64,000 nt of DNA from Paracoccus seriniphilus (lineage in GTDB: Bacteria; Pseudomonadota; Alphaproteobacteria; Rhodobacterales; Rhodobacteraceae). Numbering within the stretch: the first letter of the stretch is position 1; each line of letters starts with the position of its first letter. Under the pieces are notes generated by a model, which made no database searches, was not told the DNA's origin, and saw nothing but the letters and a program-made list of their open reading frames with translations. Position numbers and translations under genes: made by a program. The stretch is taken from contig NZ_CP067131.1 in assembly GCF_028553745.1 (NCBI RefSeq), positions 186,001-250,000 of the forward strand, given 5' to 3'. This document shows positions 55,748-64,000 of the stretch, piece after piece.

Positions 55748-56704
55748 CTAGCGTGGCCCGGCCAGCAAGGCCCGGGCCACGGCTTCATTCGTGACCAGAC
55801 GATTGACATATCCGGCGCGCAGGATGGCGCGGATGATCTGGGTCTTTTCGGTTCCGCCCGAGACCAGGACCGAGATCGGTTTCAGCTTCAGCTTGTCGGG
55901 GCTGAGTGCCATCAGCGAGTCATTCAGGAAATGGTCGATCGGACGGCCCCGGGCATCCAGAAAACAGCCCAGGAACTCGCCGACGGCACCGCGCTTGACG
56001 ATATCCTCCAGGTGATCCTTGACGACACGGATTTGCGTCAGGGTCGTGTCCTCGGCCAGCGCTCCGCAGGAGGTGATGCCCAGATCGGCGATCTCGGTGC
56101 GCGCCAGAACATCGGTCAACTCGTCAATCAGCAACAGCGTTTCGCGCCCCTCGGGGCTGGCGCAATACAGGGGCGCAGTCAGATAGTGACATTCGACATC
56201 CAGCTGGCGGGCAAAGCTGGTCGCCACCTCGAAGGTATTGGTGCCCGATGAGCGTGTGACACCGCCCGTCAGACCGACCACCCAGCTGTCGGCGTGGGGG
56301 CGGCCGTTCAGCTTGCGCACGGCAAAGCTGAGCGTGCGCCCGGTCGCCACGCCGATGCCAAGGTCGCGGCCTGCGATCAGTTCCGACACCATGTTGCCGG
56401 CGGCCTCGCCGATCACGCGCTTCTGTTCCAGAAAATCGGGCAGGTCAGGCACCACCAGAGCCTCGGCCAGCCCATAGCGCTCGGCCACCCTTTGCGCCAG
56501 ATCGACGCAATCGCTCAGCGGCAGGGCGACCTCGATCTGGACGGCACCATCTTCGCGGGCCTGACCGATGATCCGGTTCACCTTCAGCCGGGTCAGATTC
56601 ATCCGCGATGCTATCTGCTGCTGCGTCAGCCCTCCGACGAAATAGAACCACGCAACCCGCGCCCGCTCCAGTTCTGCAGACAGATCATCAATCGGTTCAT
56701 TCAT
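55748..56704 (-). CDS. SorC-family sugar-responsive regulator
   Basis: Regulator of 318 residues from the ATG at 56704 (GAGGTGG upstream); alternative ATGs at 56740 and 56737. Helix-turn-helix: GGLTQQQIASRMNLTRLKVN. Sugar-phosphate domain: LGIGVATGRTLSFAVRKLNG, GAVGEFLGCFLDARGRPIDH and SVLVSGGTEKTQIIRAILRA. It is a paralogue-like partner of EryD. It lies tail to tail with the kinase gene, 4 bases apart, and probably governs the second importer/kinase unit. Confidence 0.87.
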   Translation of the reverse strand: MNEPIDDLSAELERARVAWFYFVGGLTQQQIASRMNLTRLKVNRIIGQAREDGAVQIEVALPLSDCVDLAQRVAERYGLAEALVVPDLPDFLEQKRVIGEAAGNMVSELIAGRDLGIGVATGRTLSFAVRKLNGRPHADSWVVGLTGGVTRSSGTNTFEVATSFARQLDVECHYLTAPLYCASPEGRETLLLIDELTDVLARTEIADLGITSCGALAEDTTLTQIRVVKDHLEDIVKRGAVGEFLGCFLDARGRPIDHFLNDSLMALSPDKLKLKPISVLVSGGTEKTQIIRAILRAGYVNRLVTNEAVARALLAGPR

Positions 56705-56777
56705 CGGGGCCGCCACCTCATGCCAGATGCCATCCATCATTAGGTTGGCGCGCCGGCAAGAACAAGTTCACCTGGGC

Positions 56778-57731
56778 CTAACCCTGCGGTGTCATGGCCT
56801 TGCGCTGGCGGTTGCGCTCCAGTCCCAGCTTGTGTTCGCGCAGGATGATCAGGATTCCGGCCAGAATGACGACCCCCGCGCCTGCAAGGACAATCCCCGT
56901 CGGGGCCTCGCCAAAGACATACCAGCCGATCGCGATCGCAAGGATCATCGACACATAGTCAAAGGGCGCAATCAGCGAGGCATCAGCGAAGCGATAGGAT
57001 GATGTCAGCAGGATCTGCCCGACTCCGCCCAGCAGGCCCATGATCACCAGCAGGGCAAAGGTTTCGGGCGCAGGCATGATCCAGCCAAAGGGCAAGGTCA
57101 GCAGCCCGAGGATTGCCGAGGTAACGGAAAACCAGAAAACGATCGCCGAGGTTCGTTCCTGCACCACCAGCTTGCGAATGAATATCTGCGCCAGTGCCGC
57201 GCAAGAGGCCCCTCCCAGCGCGACCACAGCCCCCAGGGTCCGCAGCACATCGTCGCCCTCATCGCTGGCAGTCAGCTGCGGTGACAGCACGATCAGCACA
57301 CCGGCCAGCCCCATCGCAACCATACCCAGCCGGAACAGCCGGACGTTTTCGCCCAGGAACATGGCGGCAAAGACCACCACCAGCAAGGGCGCGGCATAGC
57401 CGATGGCCGTGGCCTCGGGAAATGGCAGCAGCGCCAGCGCCCAGAAGTTCATTGCCATGGCAGCGGTGCCGACAATACCGCGATATAAATGCCCCATAGG
57501 TCGGAATGTCTGCAGTCCGACCCCCAGTTCACCGCGCATGACCAGCCAGATCAGGATGACCGGCAGCGCAAAGAACGACCGGAAGAACACCTGCTGTCCG
57601 GGCGGTATGCCCAGCCCGCCATCCGATGTGGCCTTCACCAGGGCCGCCATCACGGTAAAGACCGTGACGCTGCTGCATTTCAAAAGGATACCGCGAATCG
57701 GGCGTTGGGGCTGGTTTTCCATGGGAAGCAT
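56778..57731 (-). CDS. EamA/DMT-family transporter
   Basis: Ten-helix drug/metabolite transporter of 317 residues with two EamA repeats (about 20-150 and 165-300). Hydrophobic blocks are MGHLYRGIVGTAAMAMNFWA, GYAAPLLVVVFAAMFLGENV and IAPFDYVSMILAIAIGWYVF. It likely exports a small metabolite; no substrate can be given. It stands alone on the minus strand, divergent from the phytase-like gene. Confidence 0.88.
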   Translation of the reverse strand: MLPMENQPQRPIRGILLKCSSVTVFTVMAALVKATSDGGLGIPPGQQVFFRSFFALPVILIWLVMRGELGVGLQTFRPMGHLYRGIVGTAAMAMNFWALALLPFPEATAIGYAAPLLVVVFAAMFLGENVRLFRLGMVAMGLAGVLIVLSPQLTASDEGDDVLRTLGAVVALGGASCAALAQIFIRKLVVQERTSAIVFWFSVTSAILGLLTLPFGWIMPAPETFALLVIMGLLGGVGQILLTSSYRFADASLIAPFDYVSMILAIAIGWYVFGEAPTGIVLAGAGVVILAGILIILREHKLGLERNRQRKAMTPQG

Positions 57732-57893
57732 CTTCTAGCCCTGCTCCGCGGCAGGTGCGACCTCTTTTCCGCTGTCTCTGCAAAAGACCCGGACAGGGGC
57801 ATCCGCATCCTGCCATGAAACATTTGCACAACCGTCACGGCAATGACACATGTGCGCGCCATGCCAGCGTGAATCCAACATCAGGGGTGTTTC

Positions 57894-60059
57894 ATGTCCG
57901 GCAAATTTCTTTCGGCGGTATCGGTTCTGGCGCTGGTGGCGACGCCATCCTTCGCCAACAGCTTCAACCGCATCGCGACCTTTCCCGTCATCGCCAATAT
58001 GGGTGCGGATGAAGACCTCGGCCGCGAAACTTCGGCCGAGATCATTTCCGTCTCGGAGGACGGGAACACGCTGATCTATACCGACAGCCCGCTAGGCGGC
58101 GTGGGGCTGATCGACATCTCGGACGCCGAGAACCCGAAGCCACTGGGCAATATCGCCCTGCAGGGTGAACCGACGACCGCGCATATTCTGGGCGACAAGG
58201 CCGTGGTCGGTGTGAACACATCGGAGAGCTATACCGCACCGTCCGGGCGTGTGGCGGTGATCGACATTGCCAGCGCGTCCGAAACCGGTTCCTGCGACCT
58301 GGGTGGTCAGCCGGATTCAGTGGCCGTTGCCCCCGATGGCAGCTTTATCGCCGTGGCCATCGAGAATGAGCGCGACGAAGATCTGGGCGATGGCGGCCTG
58401 CCGCAAATGCCCGCCGGCTATGTCGTCAAGCTGCCGGTCACGGGCGAAGGTGTGGATTGTGCCGCCTTGCAAATGATCGAGCTGACCGGGCTGGCATCGG
58501 TCGGCGGTGAGGACCCGGAACCCGAATTCGTCGATATCAACCAGGCGGGCGAGATCGTCGTCACCCTGCAGGAAAACAACCATATCGTCGTCATCGGCCC
58601 TGACGGTGCCGTCGCCAATCACTTTTCGGCCGGAGAGGTGACGCTGGCCGACATCGACACCCATAGCGACGGAAAGCTTGGCTTTGACAGCGCCCCTGCC
58701 CCGCTGCCGCGCGAACCTGATGGCGTCCGGTGGATCGACGCGGATCATTTCGCCACAGCGAATGAAGGTGACTGGAAGGGGGGAAGCCGCGGCTTCACCA
58801 TCTTCCACAAGGATGGGACCGTGGTCTTCGATTCCGGCAATTCTCTGGAACATGCGATCATCCAGATCGGCCACTATCCTGAAAAGCGGTCGAAATCGAA
58901 AGGTGTCGAGGTCGAGAACATCGAGTTCGCGCGCTTTGGTGATACGCCATATCTGTTCGTCGTCTCGGAGCGCGCCTCGGTGGTGGCGGTCTATGATGTA
59001 ACCGAACTGGCGGCGCCCAAGCTGACCCAACTGCTACCCTCGGGGATCAGCCCCGAAGGCGCGGTCGCCATTCCCTCGCGCAATCTTCTGGCCACCGCCA
59101 ATGAGGCCGATCTGGGCGAGAATGGCGGTGCCCGTGCGCATGTCATGCTCTACAGCCTGCAGGACAGCGCGCCAGTCTATCCGATGCTGACTTCGGAAGG
59201 CGCCGACAGTCTGATCGGATGGGGTGCTCTGGGCGCGCTGACCGCTGTTGGAAGCGAACCGGGTCAGTTGGTTGCGGCCTCGGACAGCGTCTATTCGATG
59301 ATGCCCTCGCTTTATCATATCGACGCCAGCCAAAGCCCCGCGCGGATCACGTCGCAAACTGTCATCACCCGCGGCGGATCTGCCGCGCAAAAGCTGGACA
59401 TCGAAGGCATCACCGCAGATGGTCAGGGCGGTTTCTGGCTGGCGATCGAAGGCAATGCTGCCAAACTGGTGCCTCATGCCATCATGCATGTGAATGGCGA
59501 CGGAGAAATCACCCGCGAAATCGCATTGCCCCAAGAGGTTCTGGCCCATCAGCGCCGTTTCGGCGCCGAAGGCATCGCGATGGTCGGCCAGACCCTGTGG
59601 ATCGCCATGCAGCGCGAATGGGGTGACGACCCCGAAGGCCAGGTCAAATTGCTGGCCTATGATCTGGAAGATGGCACATGGGGCGGCGTTCGCTATCCGC
59701 TGGAGGCAAAGGGCGCGGGCTGGGTCGGCCTGTCGGAAATCGCCATTCATGGCGATTACGCCTATCTGATCGAACGCGACAACCAGATCGGTGATGCGGC
59801 GGCGCTGAAGAAGATCTTCCGCGTTGCCCTGACGGAACTGCAGCCCGCCGAATTGGGGGGCGATCTGCCCGTCGTCGCCAAGGAAGAGGTTCGCGATCTG
59901 CTGCCAGAGCTGACCTCGCTGACCCATGGCTTTGCGGTGGACAAGGTTGAAGGTCTGGCCTTCGACGCAGCGGGCGATGCCTGGGTCGTGACCGACAATG
60001 ACGGCGTTGATGACAGTTCGGGCGAAACCCTGTTCTGGAACCTGGGCAAACTGGACTGA
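57894..60059 (+). CDS. Secreted esterase-like phytase-domain protein
   Basis: Exported protein of 721 residues with signal peptide MSGKFLSAVSVLALVATPSF. The N-terminal half is a beta-propeller-like repeat domain (SEDGNTLIYTDSPLGGVGLI, GQPDSVAVAPDGSFIAVAIE, DGVRWIDADHFATANEGDW). The C-terminal half matches the esterase-like domain of phytase-related proteins (KLDIEGITADGQGGFWLAIE, RRFGAEGIAMVGQTLWIAMQ, KVEGLAFDAAGDAWVVTDND). It probably acts in the periplasm as a phosphatase or esterase; acidic loops could bind calcium. It converges with a TonB-dependent receptor gene across a shared terminator, suggesting linked nutrient scavenging. Confidence 0.82.
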   Translation: MSGKFLSAVSVLALVATPSFANSFNRIATFPVIANMGADEDLGRETSAEIISVSEDGNTLIYTDSPLGGVGLIDISDAENPKPLGNIALQGEPTTAHILGDKAVVGVNTSESYTAPSGRVAVIDIASASETGSCDLGGQPDSVAVAPDGSFIAVAIENERDEDLGDGGLPQMPAGYVVKLPVTGEGVDCAALQMIELTGLASVGGEDPEPEFVDINQAGEIVVTLQENNHIVVIGPDGAVANHFSAGEVTLADIDTHSDGKLGFDSAPAPLPREPDGVRWIDADHFATANEGDWKGGSRGFTIFHKDGTVVFDSGNSLEHAIIQIGHYPEKRSKSKGVEVENIEFARFGDTPYLFVVSERASVVAVYDVTELAAPKLTQLLPSGISPEGAVAIPSRNLLATANEADLGENGGARAHVMLYSLQDSAPVYPMLTSEGADSLIGWGALGALTAVGSEPGQLVAASDSVYSMMPSLYHIDASQSPARITSQTVITRGGSAAQKLDIEGITADGQGGFWLAIEGNAAKLVPHAIMHVNGDGEITREIALPQEVLAHQRRFGAEGIAMVGQTLWIAMQREWGDDPEGQVKLLAYDLEDGTWGGVRYPLEAKGAGWVGLSEIAIHGDYAYLIERDNQIGDAAALKKIFRVALTELQPAELGGDLPVVAKEEVRDLLPELTSLTHGFAVDKVEGLAFDAAGDAWVVTDNDGVDDSSGETLFWNLGKLD

Positions 60060-60082
60060 ACACGCCCCTGACAGCCAACAAA

Positions 60083-60113
60083 AAAGGCCCGGTTCGCAAT
60101 GAACCGGGCCTTT
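60083..60113. terminator. Bidirectional rho-independent terminator
   Basis: Perfect 13-bp stem AAAGGCCCGGTTC/GAACCGGGCCTTT with loop GCAAT. The A-rich left side (60079-60085) gives a U tract for the minus-strand receptor gene, and TTT ends the plus-strand phytase-like gene. It separates the two convergent genes. Confidence 0.9.
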
Positions 60114-61001
60114 GCGTATCGGGAAGGAACAGCCGGATCAGAAATCGAGCGTCAGACCCAGCGTGGCCGTGCGGCCGGGCGCATAGAGCGGATAGACATC
60201 GCGCGGGCTGTACTGAACATAGCTGCTACGTTCGTAATATTCCTCGTCAAAGATGTTATCGATGCTGAAATGCACGACAAGATTGTCGAAACGCGCGGGC
60301 CGCCACTTGGCATAGGCGTTCAGCACGGCATAGGAAGAATGATCGTCATAGCCTGCCTCGGTCAGGTAGTCGCCCGACAGGGTTCCCGCCCATTCCAGTG
60401 TCCCTCCGACGGTCAGATTGTATTGCGGGATTTCCTGATCGATGTAGAGCGTCGCAAGATCGCCGACGGGCATGACCGTACCACCGCTTGGCAGGACGTC
60501 ATCACCGTCCTGAGTGACATCGGCCTTGGTGTAGCTGGCCCCGACGCGTCCCGAACCCCAGCTGTAGCTGCCCTGCAGGGTGAAGCCCTTGCTGCGATAT
60601 TCATCGGCATTGGTCAGCATTCCGGCCGAGGTATCATATTCCCCCAGACCGACAAGATGCGTATCAAAGAAGGTCAGGTTGCCCGTCCAGTTCCCCTGAG
60701 AGGCGTTCAGACCAAGCTTGACGCTTCGTGCCGTGGCTGCCTCGAGATCAGGATCGGTAACGAAATTGGCGTCGCGGGCATGCAGCAGGCCATATTCACC
60801 GACATCATATCCCAGCCATGTGCTGGACGCCCCGGCAAAGAGTTCATATCCCGGCGCGAATTCATAGGACGCCGTTCCGTTGACGCTGATACCCTCATCG
60901 GTAAGGCGCCGGTTGTTCCAATCCGTCAGCCGGCTGTGATCCAGACGCATGCCGGTGGACAGGTCGATCCCGTAGCACGTCGGGAAGAAGCGCTGTTTTA
61001 A

Positions 61002-61104
61002 GGTTATGGCCACGCGCGTAGCCCCCAAATAGCGCAGCGTGTGGCCATAACCGGTCTCAGGTCTCAACAGTGGTTTTGCAGAACCACACCGCTGAGGAGA
61101 CCGG
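61002..61104 (+). ncRNA. Structured left end of the IS110 element (bridge RNA candidate)
   Basis: Two adjoining hairpins. The first pairs GGTTATGGCCAC (61002-61013) with GTGGCCATAACC (61041-61052), a perfect 12-bp stem with a 27-base loop holding CGTAGC, a word also found at the left element end. The second pairs CCGGTCTC (61051-61058) with GAGACCGG (61097-61104), enclosing TGGTT-TTGCAG-AACCA; it buries the transposase ribosome site GAGGAG. IS110-group elements such as IS621 encode their bridge RNA here. RNA identity is inferred from position and folding only. Confidence 0.45.
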
Positions 61105-61106
61105 CT

Positions 61107-62363
61107 ATGCCCGCCAACCATTCTACTGCTGCGACTGTGCTTGTCGCCATCGACATTTCCAAGCACCGCCACGAGGTCTTGATCGAGGTACCGGGCAAGA
61201 AGCGCCGTCGTCGCATGACGATCATGAACACGTTGGAAGACTTCCAGCGCTTGTCCGCGAGCCTGGCCAGCTACGGCCTGCCTGTGCGGGTCGGGTTCGA
61301 GGCGACCGGCAACTATCACAGGCCACTGGCACATCATCTCGGGCAGGCCGGGTTTGACTTGAAGCTCATCCCTTCTGTCGGGCTCGCCCGGACGCGCGAG
61401 GCCCTGCACAACAGTTGGGACAAGAACGACCCGAAGGATGCCCAGGTCATCCTGCACATGCTGGAGATTGGCGCCGTGCAGTTCTTTCATGATCCGCTGG
61501 TCGTCGGGACCGCCGACATCCAGGAATTGTCAAAGACGCACGAGATCGTTTCACGCTCGAAGACCGAGCTCTGGCACCGCATCCTGACCCATTACCTGCC
61601 GCTCTATTTCCCAGAGGCCGAACGGTTTCACCGAAGCTCACGAACCGATTGGTTCCTGGCCTTCCTCGAGAAGTATCCGACACCGACGATGATCACGGCC
61701 ATGAGCCAGGAAACCTTCATCGCAGACGCTTGGCAGGTGGTGGGCAGGAAGGTCGCCAAGGAGCGCCTGCTTTCAGATATTTACGCTACGGCGGTCAACT
61801 CTGTTGGATTGCCCGTGGAACCGGATTCCGACGCCGTTCGCATGTTCCGCCTGGTCCTTTCCGAAGGTAGAAGCCTCGTCCGCCAGCGCAACGAGATCGA
61901 GGCCCGGGCGGTCGCGCTGCTCTCCGATCTGCCGGATTATCAGCTACTGACAACCATCCCCGGCATTGGTCCGATCAATGCCATGACCATCTTGGCCGAG
62001 GCCGGTGACCTACGCCGATTTCGGCATCATCGGCAGTTCCTGAAGTTCTGCGGCATGGATCTTGCCACCGTGCAGTCCGGCATGTTTCGCGGGCAGAGCC
62101 GGATCTCGAAGTACGGCAATGCCCGGCTGCGCCGCACGCTATGGATGGCCGGCCAGACGGCGGTCCAGACAAAGACCAACAGCTTTCGGGACAAGTTCGA
62201 ACGCTACATCTCGAAAGACCGACACAACGCTCATCTGCGCCGCAAGGCCTACACCGCGATCGCGGCCAAGATGGCGCGCACCGTACACGCTGTGGTCAAT
62301 CACGGCGAACCCTATCGCCCCTTCTTCGAGGGGGTGAGCCCAGGCGGAAGGACCTCTCTCTGA
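61107..62363 (+). CDS. IS110-family DEDD transposase
   Basis: Transposase of 418 residues from the ATG at 61107 (GAGGAG upstream). The RuvC-like DEDD site is visible: VAIDISKHRHEV (Asp), VGFEATGNYHRPLA (Glu) and WDKNDPKDAQVIL (two Asp). The C-terminal Transposase_20 domain has LLTTIPGIGPINAMTILAEA, QFLKFCGMDLATVQSG and the catalytic-serine segment GQSRISKYGNARLRR. The frame is complete with no stop or shift, so the element may still be active. It is longer than typical IS110 proteins because of a central insert around 150-240. Confidence 0.92.
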   Translation: MPANHSTAATVLVAIDISKHRHEVLIEVPGKKRRRRMTIMNTLEDFQRLSASLASYGLPVRVGFEATGNYHRPLAHHLGQAGFDLKLIPSVGLARTREALHNSWDKNDPKDAQVILHMLEIGAVQFFHDPLVVGTADIQELSKTHEIVSRSKTELWHRILTHYLPLYFPEAERFHRSSRTDWFLAFLEKYPTPTMITAMSQETFIADAWQVVGRKVAKERLLSDIYATAVNSVGLPVEPDSDAVRMFRLVLSEGRSLVRQRNEIEARAVALLSDLPDYQLLTTIPGIGPINAMTILAEAGDLRRFRHHRQFLKFCGMDLATVQSGMFRGQSRISKYGNARLRRTLWMAGQTAVQTKTNSFRDKFERYISKDRHNAHLRRKAYTAIAAKMARTVHAVVNHGEPYRPFFEGVSPGGRTSL

Positions 62364-62553
62364 CTGAGCCGTGGAGGCAGTCAATCTGACCTCGTAGATA
62401 ATGTTCGGGCCTTCTGCTTGGGATTTGGGATCTCGTATTAAGGACGGTGAGGGCCGCCAGCGCGCGTACCCTGTGTTTGCTATGGATGAGATCATTTCTT
62501 GACGGCAGAGCCCGTCTGGGCAACCTTATCAGGGTATCCGGACAGCCGGATGC
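62361..62553 (+). ncRNA. Structured right end of the IS110 element
   Basis: Downstream non-coding DNA with several hairpins: TGACTG/CAGTCA (62361-62383), GACGG/CCGTC (about 62501-62516) and a strong 9-bp stem GGTATCCGG/CCGGATGCC (62532-62553, one G-T pair). In the IS1111 branch the bridge RNA lies downstream of the transposase, so this is the alternative location. GGGATC (62430-62435) is complementary to GATCCC at the insertion site and AGGACG repeats the right end, but six-base matches can be chance. Confidence 0.35.
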
Positions 62554-63888
62554 CACACGACCTGCTGACCTAAGCAGCCAGATTTTCCTGACATAGGACG
62601 TTGTCGAACTCGAAACGCCCCTGAACGAACGCCCCGATCTGCTGGGTTTCCATGTTGCGCACGCCGGGTTCGAGATCACCGTAATTGTCAATCCGATAAT
62701 CAGTGCTGTTGAAATCGACCCCGGCCGTGACGGTGCCCGCCCCCAGCGTAAAGGTGTTCTTCATCGAGCCACCGAAGACATCGGTTTGCAGGTCCATGTC
62801 GCCATTGATCGCGCGGCCGCTTGCGACGGTTGCATAGTTGGGACGCCAGTATTCATTGCGGCTGAGATACAGCGCAACCTCGGGATCCCACATGTCCGTG
62901 GGCGAGACCTCGGTATATTTCAGGCTCAGCGTATTGCTGGTCACCTTGAGCGGATAGACATCCGTGGCATGGCCCAGATCCATGTTCATCTTGATGACAC
63001 GATCAGCGTCATCCTTGTTGTAGTCATAGGCAAGTTCGATCCGGTGGCCTTCGAATTCATAGCCAAACTTGCTTATGACGCCCTGGGTGGCCGGGGCCGT
63101 GCCGGGCATGGTGTAACCATCGCCGGTTTCGTAATCGTCACCATCGGCTGCATGAAGCATGACAAACCAGTCGAAGCCGTCATAGACGCCATAGCCCGCC
63201 AGACTGGCCGAAACGCCGCGCCCATTGCTTCCATAGGACAGGCCGACCCGGCCACCCTGCGTCTGGCCATCGGTCAACAGATCGCGCGCGCCGACCGTTT
63301 CATAGCGCACCGCACCCGCCGCAGCACCAAAACCGGCATCGGCCGCAGCAGCACCCGCTTCGACCTCGACCGATTTCAGGAAGGCCGGATCGATCACATT
63401 CGAGCCGGTATGGTGCCAGCTGGTAACGCCCTGGGGCACGCCATCAACCGTCACGGCAAGATTGGATTGTTCCATCCCGAAGACATGGATGCGCTTGGAC
63501 GGCCCGGCACCACCGGAGACGGTGATCGCGGAATCCCGGGCAAAGAGTTCGGAAACATCCGCTGGCTGCATGTTCTCGATATCCTCGGATGACACGATGA
63601 CGCCGCCGGTTGCCTCGACATTTTCCTGCCCTTGCGCAACCAGGGTAATCGGATCAAGCGCAATGGTACCCGGCACTTGCGAGATCTGTGTCTCCTGCGC
63701 CAGAAGCGCGGTCGTCATGGCCATCAGCGAAACCCCGGCCAAGGGCATCACGCGTCGTAGCGTCATCATGGTCACTCACTTTATTGTGTCGATACCGTTT
63801 CCCTAGGCAGCACCCCTCATAATTCCAACAATTTCACTTGGGTATTTACGCGAAGAAGAAGAATCTGTTGCAGGAATATCGCAGTAAA

Positions 63889-64000
63889 CTAGTCGGGAAT
63901 ATCTGCAGTGGCCAATGTCGTCACGCCAAGTGGCGCGTGATGCCACCAGACCATCCGCTCTCCGGCCGGCCCGGACAGCCTGAGACGCTGATCCTCGCAT
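63889..64000 (-). CDS. Possible C-terminus of an upstream gene, partial
   Basis: The minus strand is open from the window edge to TAG at 63889-63891, giving 36 residues that end RMVWWHHAPLGVTTLATADI-PD. Codon choice is GC-rich at third positions, as in real genes here, unlike the ATG-started frame that overlaps it. It lies upstream of the TonB receptor on the same strand and could be the end of a co-transcribed gene. No family was recognised, and the piece is too short to be sure. Confidence 0.35.
   Translation of the reverse strand, partial: CEDQRLRLSGPAGERMVWWHHAPLGVTTLATADIPD

Larger units (their letters stand above)
60974..62601 (+). mobile_element. IS110-family insertion sequence, 1628 bp
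   Basis: Inserted in the TonB receptor gene. Ends were placed by restoring the receptor frame: a CGT is found at 60971-60973 and again at 62599-62601, and removing one copy plus the DNA between gives FEFDN-G-IDLSTG in frame. There are no terminal inverted repeats, as expected for IS110. It contains one DEDD transposase gene with 133 bp of upstream and 238 bp of downstream non-coding DNA, both rich in hairpins. Exact ends could shift by a base or two within the CGT repeat. Confidence 0.85.
60138..63775 (-). pseudogene. TonB-dependent receptor interrupted by IS110 element
   Basis: Outer-membrane receptor in two pieces. N-terminal piece 63775 to about 62599: signal peptide with LAGVSLMAMTTALLAQE, plug domain (IENMQPADVSELFARDSAIT, GMEQSNLAVTVDGVPQGVTS) and early barrel strands up to GRFEFDN. 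C-terminal piece about 60970 to 60138: IDLSTGMRLDHSRLTDWNNR, many barrel strands, IDNIFDEEYYERS and a final LGLTLDF with the usual terminal Phe. Joining across 1628 bp gives one frame of about 669 residues, normal for the family. The ligand (siderophore, haem or other) is not clear. The insertion should abolish function. Confidence 0.88.

Noticed and set aside
60138..61490. 450-codon minus-strand frame reaching into the IS110 element
   Set aside because: Only the part below about 60970 is receptor sequence; the rest is read antisense through the transposase gene.
63803..64000. ATG-started 65-codon minus-strand frame at the right edge
   Set aside because: Its composition is poor; the alternative frame ending at 63889 looks more like a real C-terminus.

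Overview
The window reads as the chromosome or a large replicon of an alphaproteobacterium, most like Rhodobacteraceae (Paracoccus or a relative). Coding sequence is GC-rich with strong third-position GC, the families present (heterotetrameric sarcosine oxidase, eryABCD/eryEFG polyol genes, XdhC/MocA-matured molybdenum hydroxylase) are typical of that group, and several IS remnants of types common there are present. No rRNA, tRNA or CRISPR array was seen. All product names rest on motif and family recognition by eye; no database search was run.

Region 1 (1-14910) looks like one catabolic island for an N-methylated, possibly aromatic or heterocyclic nitrogen compound. On the minus strand are a NicX/M29-like metalloenzyme, a glutathione S-transferase and soxB-soxD-soxA (soxA runs off the left edge). 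A divergent LysR gene separates these from a Rieske oxygenase, an AhpD-like protein, a polar amino acid-type ABC transporter (permease, binding protein, permease, ATPase), a [2Fe-2S] ferredoxin, an atypical RidA protein and an AstE/AspA-type deacylase.

Region 2 (14911-31740) is a scarred envelope/defence region. It holds two IS256-type fragments lying head to head against a truncated ABC exporter, a DUF1499 gene broken by an in-frame TGA, an RND tripartite efflux operon with a divergent TetR regulator, and a nest of IS6, IS256 and ISKra4 sequences. These are followed by a two-component system divergent from a PMT/GT83-like glycosyltransferase, a GT2 glycosyltransferase and a GtrA flippase-like protein, and then by ISKra4 and ISNCY remnants.

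Region 3 (31745-56740) is a large polyol locus. eryABCD (minus strand) diverge from a DUF2291 gene plus an eryEFG-type ABC importer. The importer is followed by a second FGGY kinase/GlpD-like dehydrogenase pair. A molybdenum hydroxylase module (IorA, IorB, XdhC, MocA) with an AraC-type regulator sits in the middle. A second ribose-type ABC importer follows, with a fused DhaK-DhaL kinase and a convergent SorC regulator. The two halves may meet at tetrulose/erythrulose phosphate.

Region 4 (56778-64000) carries an EamA transporter, a secreted esterase-like phytase-domain protein, and a TonB-dependent receptor cut by an intact-looking IS110-family element. Removing 1628 bp between two CGT copies restores the receptor frame exactly, and both non-coding ends of the element fold into hairpins, making it a candidate bridge-RNA element.
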